A program made the position numbers and the translations under genes. A stretch of DNA of 6,123 bases from Candidatus Omnitrophota bacterium (GTDB lineage: Bacteria; Omnitrophota; Omnitrophia; Omnitrophales; Aquincolibacteriaceae). This document shows, one piece after another, positions 5,738 to 6,123 of this stretch. Numbering within the stretch: position 1 is the stretch's first letter; each line of letters opens with the position of its first letter. The notes beneath the pieces are model-generated. The model searched no databases. It was not told where the DNA came from and saw only the letters and a list, made by a program, of their open reading frames with translations. The DNA is taken from the NCBI GenBank assembly GCA_023246985.1, contig JAHFHJ010000018.1, positions 1-6,123 of the forward strand, in the 5' to 3' direction.

Positions 5738-6109
5738 TCAGGCTTTCATTTTTTTAGAAACGGTCAAAAGCCATCGCTGGAACAGAGGATAATCGCGTAG
5801 AGGCTTGAGATCCGGATCTTTTTGAAGATGCCCCAGATCCGTGAATCCCAAACGAGCCGCTTTTTTCAACGCGCTCAGGGCTTTCGCGGTAAATCCGGAA
5901 AGCACATAACTGCAGGCGAGATTGTAGTGAACGATGGGATCATCCTTGCAAAGGAACGCCAGACGCTTGTCGATCTCAAGTCCCTTTTCAAAGAGACCCC
6001 GTCGGGTATAGGCTTCGGCGAGCGGCGCCAAGGCGTCGATATAGTTGGGACGATGTTTTAGAACGCCTTCGAGGAATGATATTTCAAAATCCAGGTCTTT
6101 CAATTTCAT
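5738..6109 (-). CDS. Small tetratricopeptide-repeat (TPR) protein
   Basis: A 123-residue, all-helical soluble protein. At least two TPR units are visible: PNYIDALAPLAEAYTRRGLFEKGLEIDKRLAFLCK (about 21-55) and DPIVHYNLACSYVLSGFTAKALSALKKAARLGF (57-89), each with the small/large residue pattern of the family. The end, DLGHLQKDPDLKPLRDYPLFQRWL (91-114), is a common closing module of bacterial TPR proteins. No signal peptide or enzyme domain is present, so it is likely a protein-binding adaptor with unknown partner. ATG 6109 has GGAGA upstream at a 9-10 base distance, only 14 bases from the window edge, so its promoter and any preceding operon gene are outside. It is probably co-transcribed with the DHH gene 20 bases downstream. 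Confidence 0.9.
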   Translation of the reverse strand: MKLKDLDFEISFLEGVLKHRPNYIDALAPLAEAYTRRGLFEKGLEIDKRLAFLCKDDPIVHYNLACSYVLSGFTAKALSALKKAARLGFTDLGHLQKDPDLKPLRDYPLFQRWLLTVSKKMKA

Positions 6110-6123
6110 TTTGTGAGATCTCC

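Noticed and set aside
5727..5738. AAAAAGCTTTTT palindrome between the TPR and DHH genes as a regulatory site.
   Set aside because: Short, A/T simple, overlaps the TPR stop codon and lies in a 20-base intra-operon gap.

Overview
The window is a densely packed bacterial segment of roughly 50% G+C (estimated by eye). All six recognisable protein genes lie on the minus strand, so reading runs from the right end to the left end. Gaps are short and there are no phage, transposon, CRISPR, tRNA or rRNA signals. The mix of genes looks like ordinary chromosome from an uncultured Gram-negative-type bacterium. A candidate phylum such as Omnitrophota would fit the gene styles, especially the unrecognised 175-residue protein and the variant DHH protein, but that placement is inference and cannot be proved here.

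Layout in transcription order. (1) A small TPR protein (6109-5738) is followed after 20 bases by a DHH/DHHA1-family phosphoesterase with a GTG start (5717-4581). (2) A 232-base gap (4580-4349) follows. It holds a good sigma-70-like promoter and a transcribed leader of about 150 bases with two perfect inverted repeats and four TCAAAA blocks. (3) Next comes a lemA gene (4348-3752) with a strong Shine-Dalgarno site, a 16-bp hairpin in the following gap, a membrane-anchored secreted-type TPM-domain protein with a glycine-rich tail (3698-2868), and a directly abutting soluble TPM-domain protein (2867-2427). LemA next to one or two TPM-domain genes is a recurrent bacterial arrangement whose biochemical role is unresolved. 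(4) A 101-base gap (2426-2326) carries an AGGTAGTAGG inverted repeat that reaches almost to the next start codon. (5) A 175-residue protein of unknown function (2325-1798) follows, then a GH77 4-alpha-glucanotransferase, MalQ (1789 to beyond position 1), whose 3' end lies outside the window.

How the genes may work together: lemA-TPM-TPM reads as one cell-envelope unit driven by its own promoter. The TPR and DHH genes form a separate upstream pair. The 175-residue gene and malQ are effectively contiguous and probably co-transcribed, but whether they share the lemA transcript across the repeat-bearing gap cannot be decided. I see no complete new system. The best leads are the structured lemA leader, the variant DQH motif in the phosphoesterase, the long insertion with a CxxC in MalQ, the 175-residue orphan family, and the repeat placed against its start codon.
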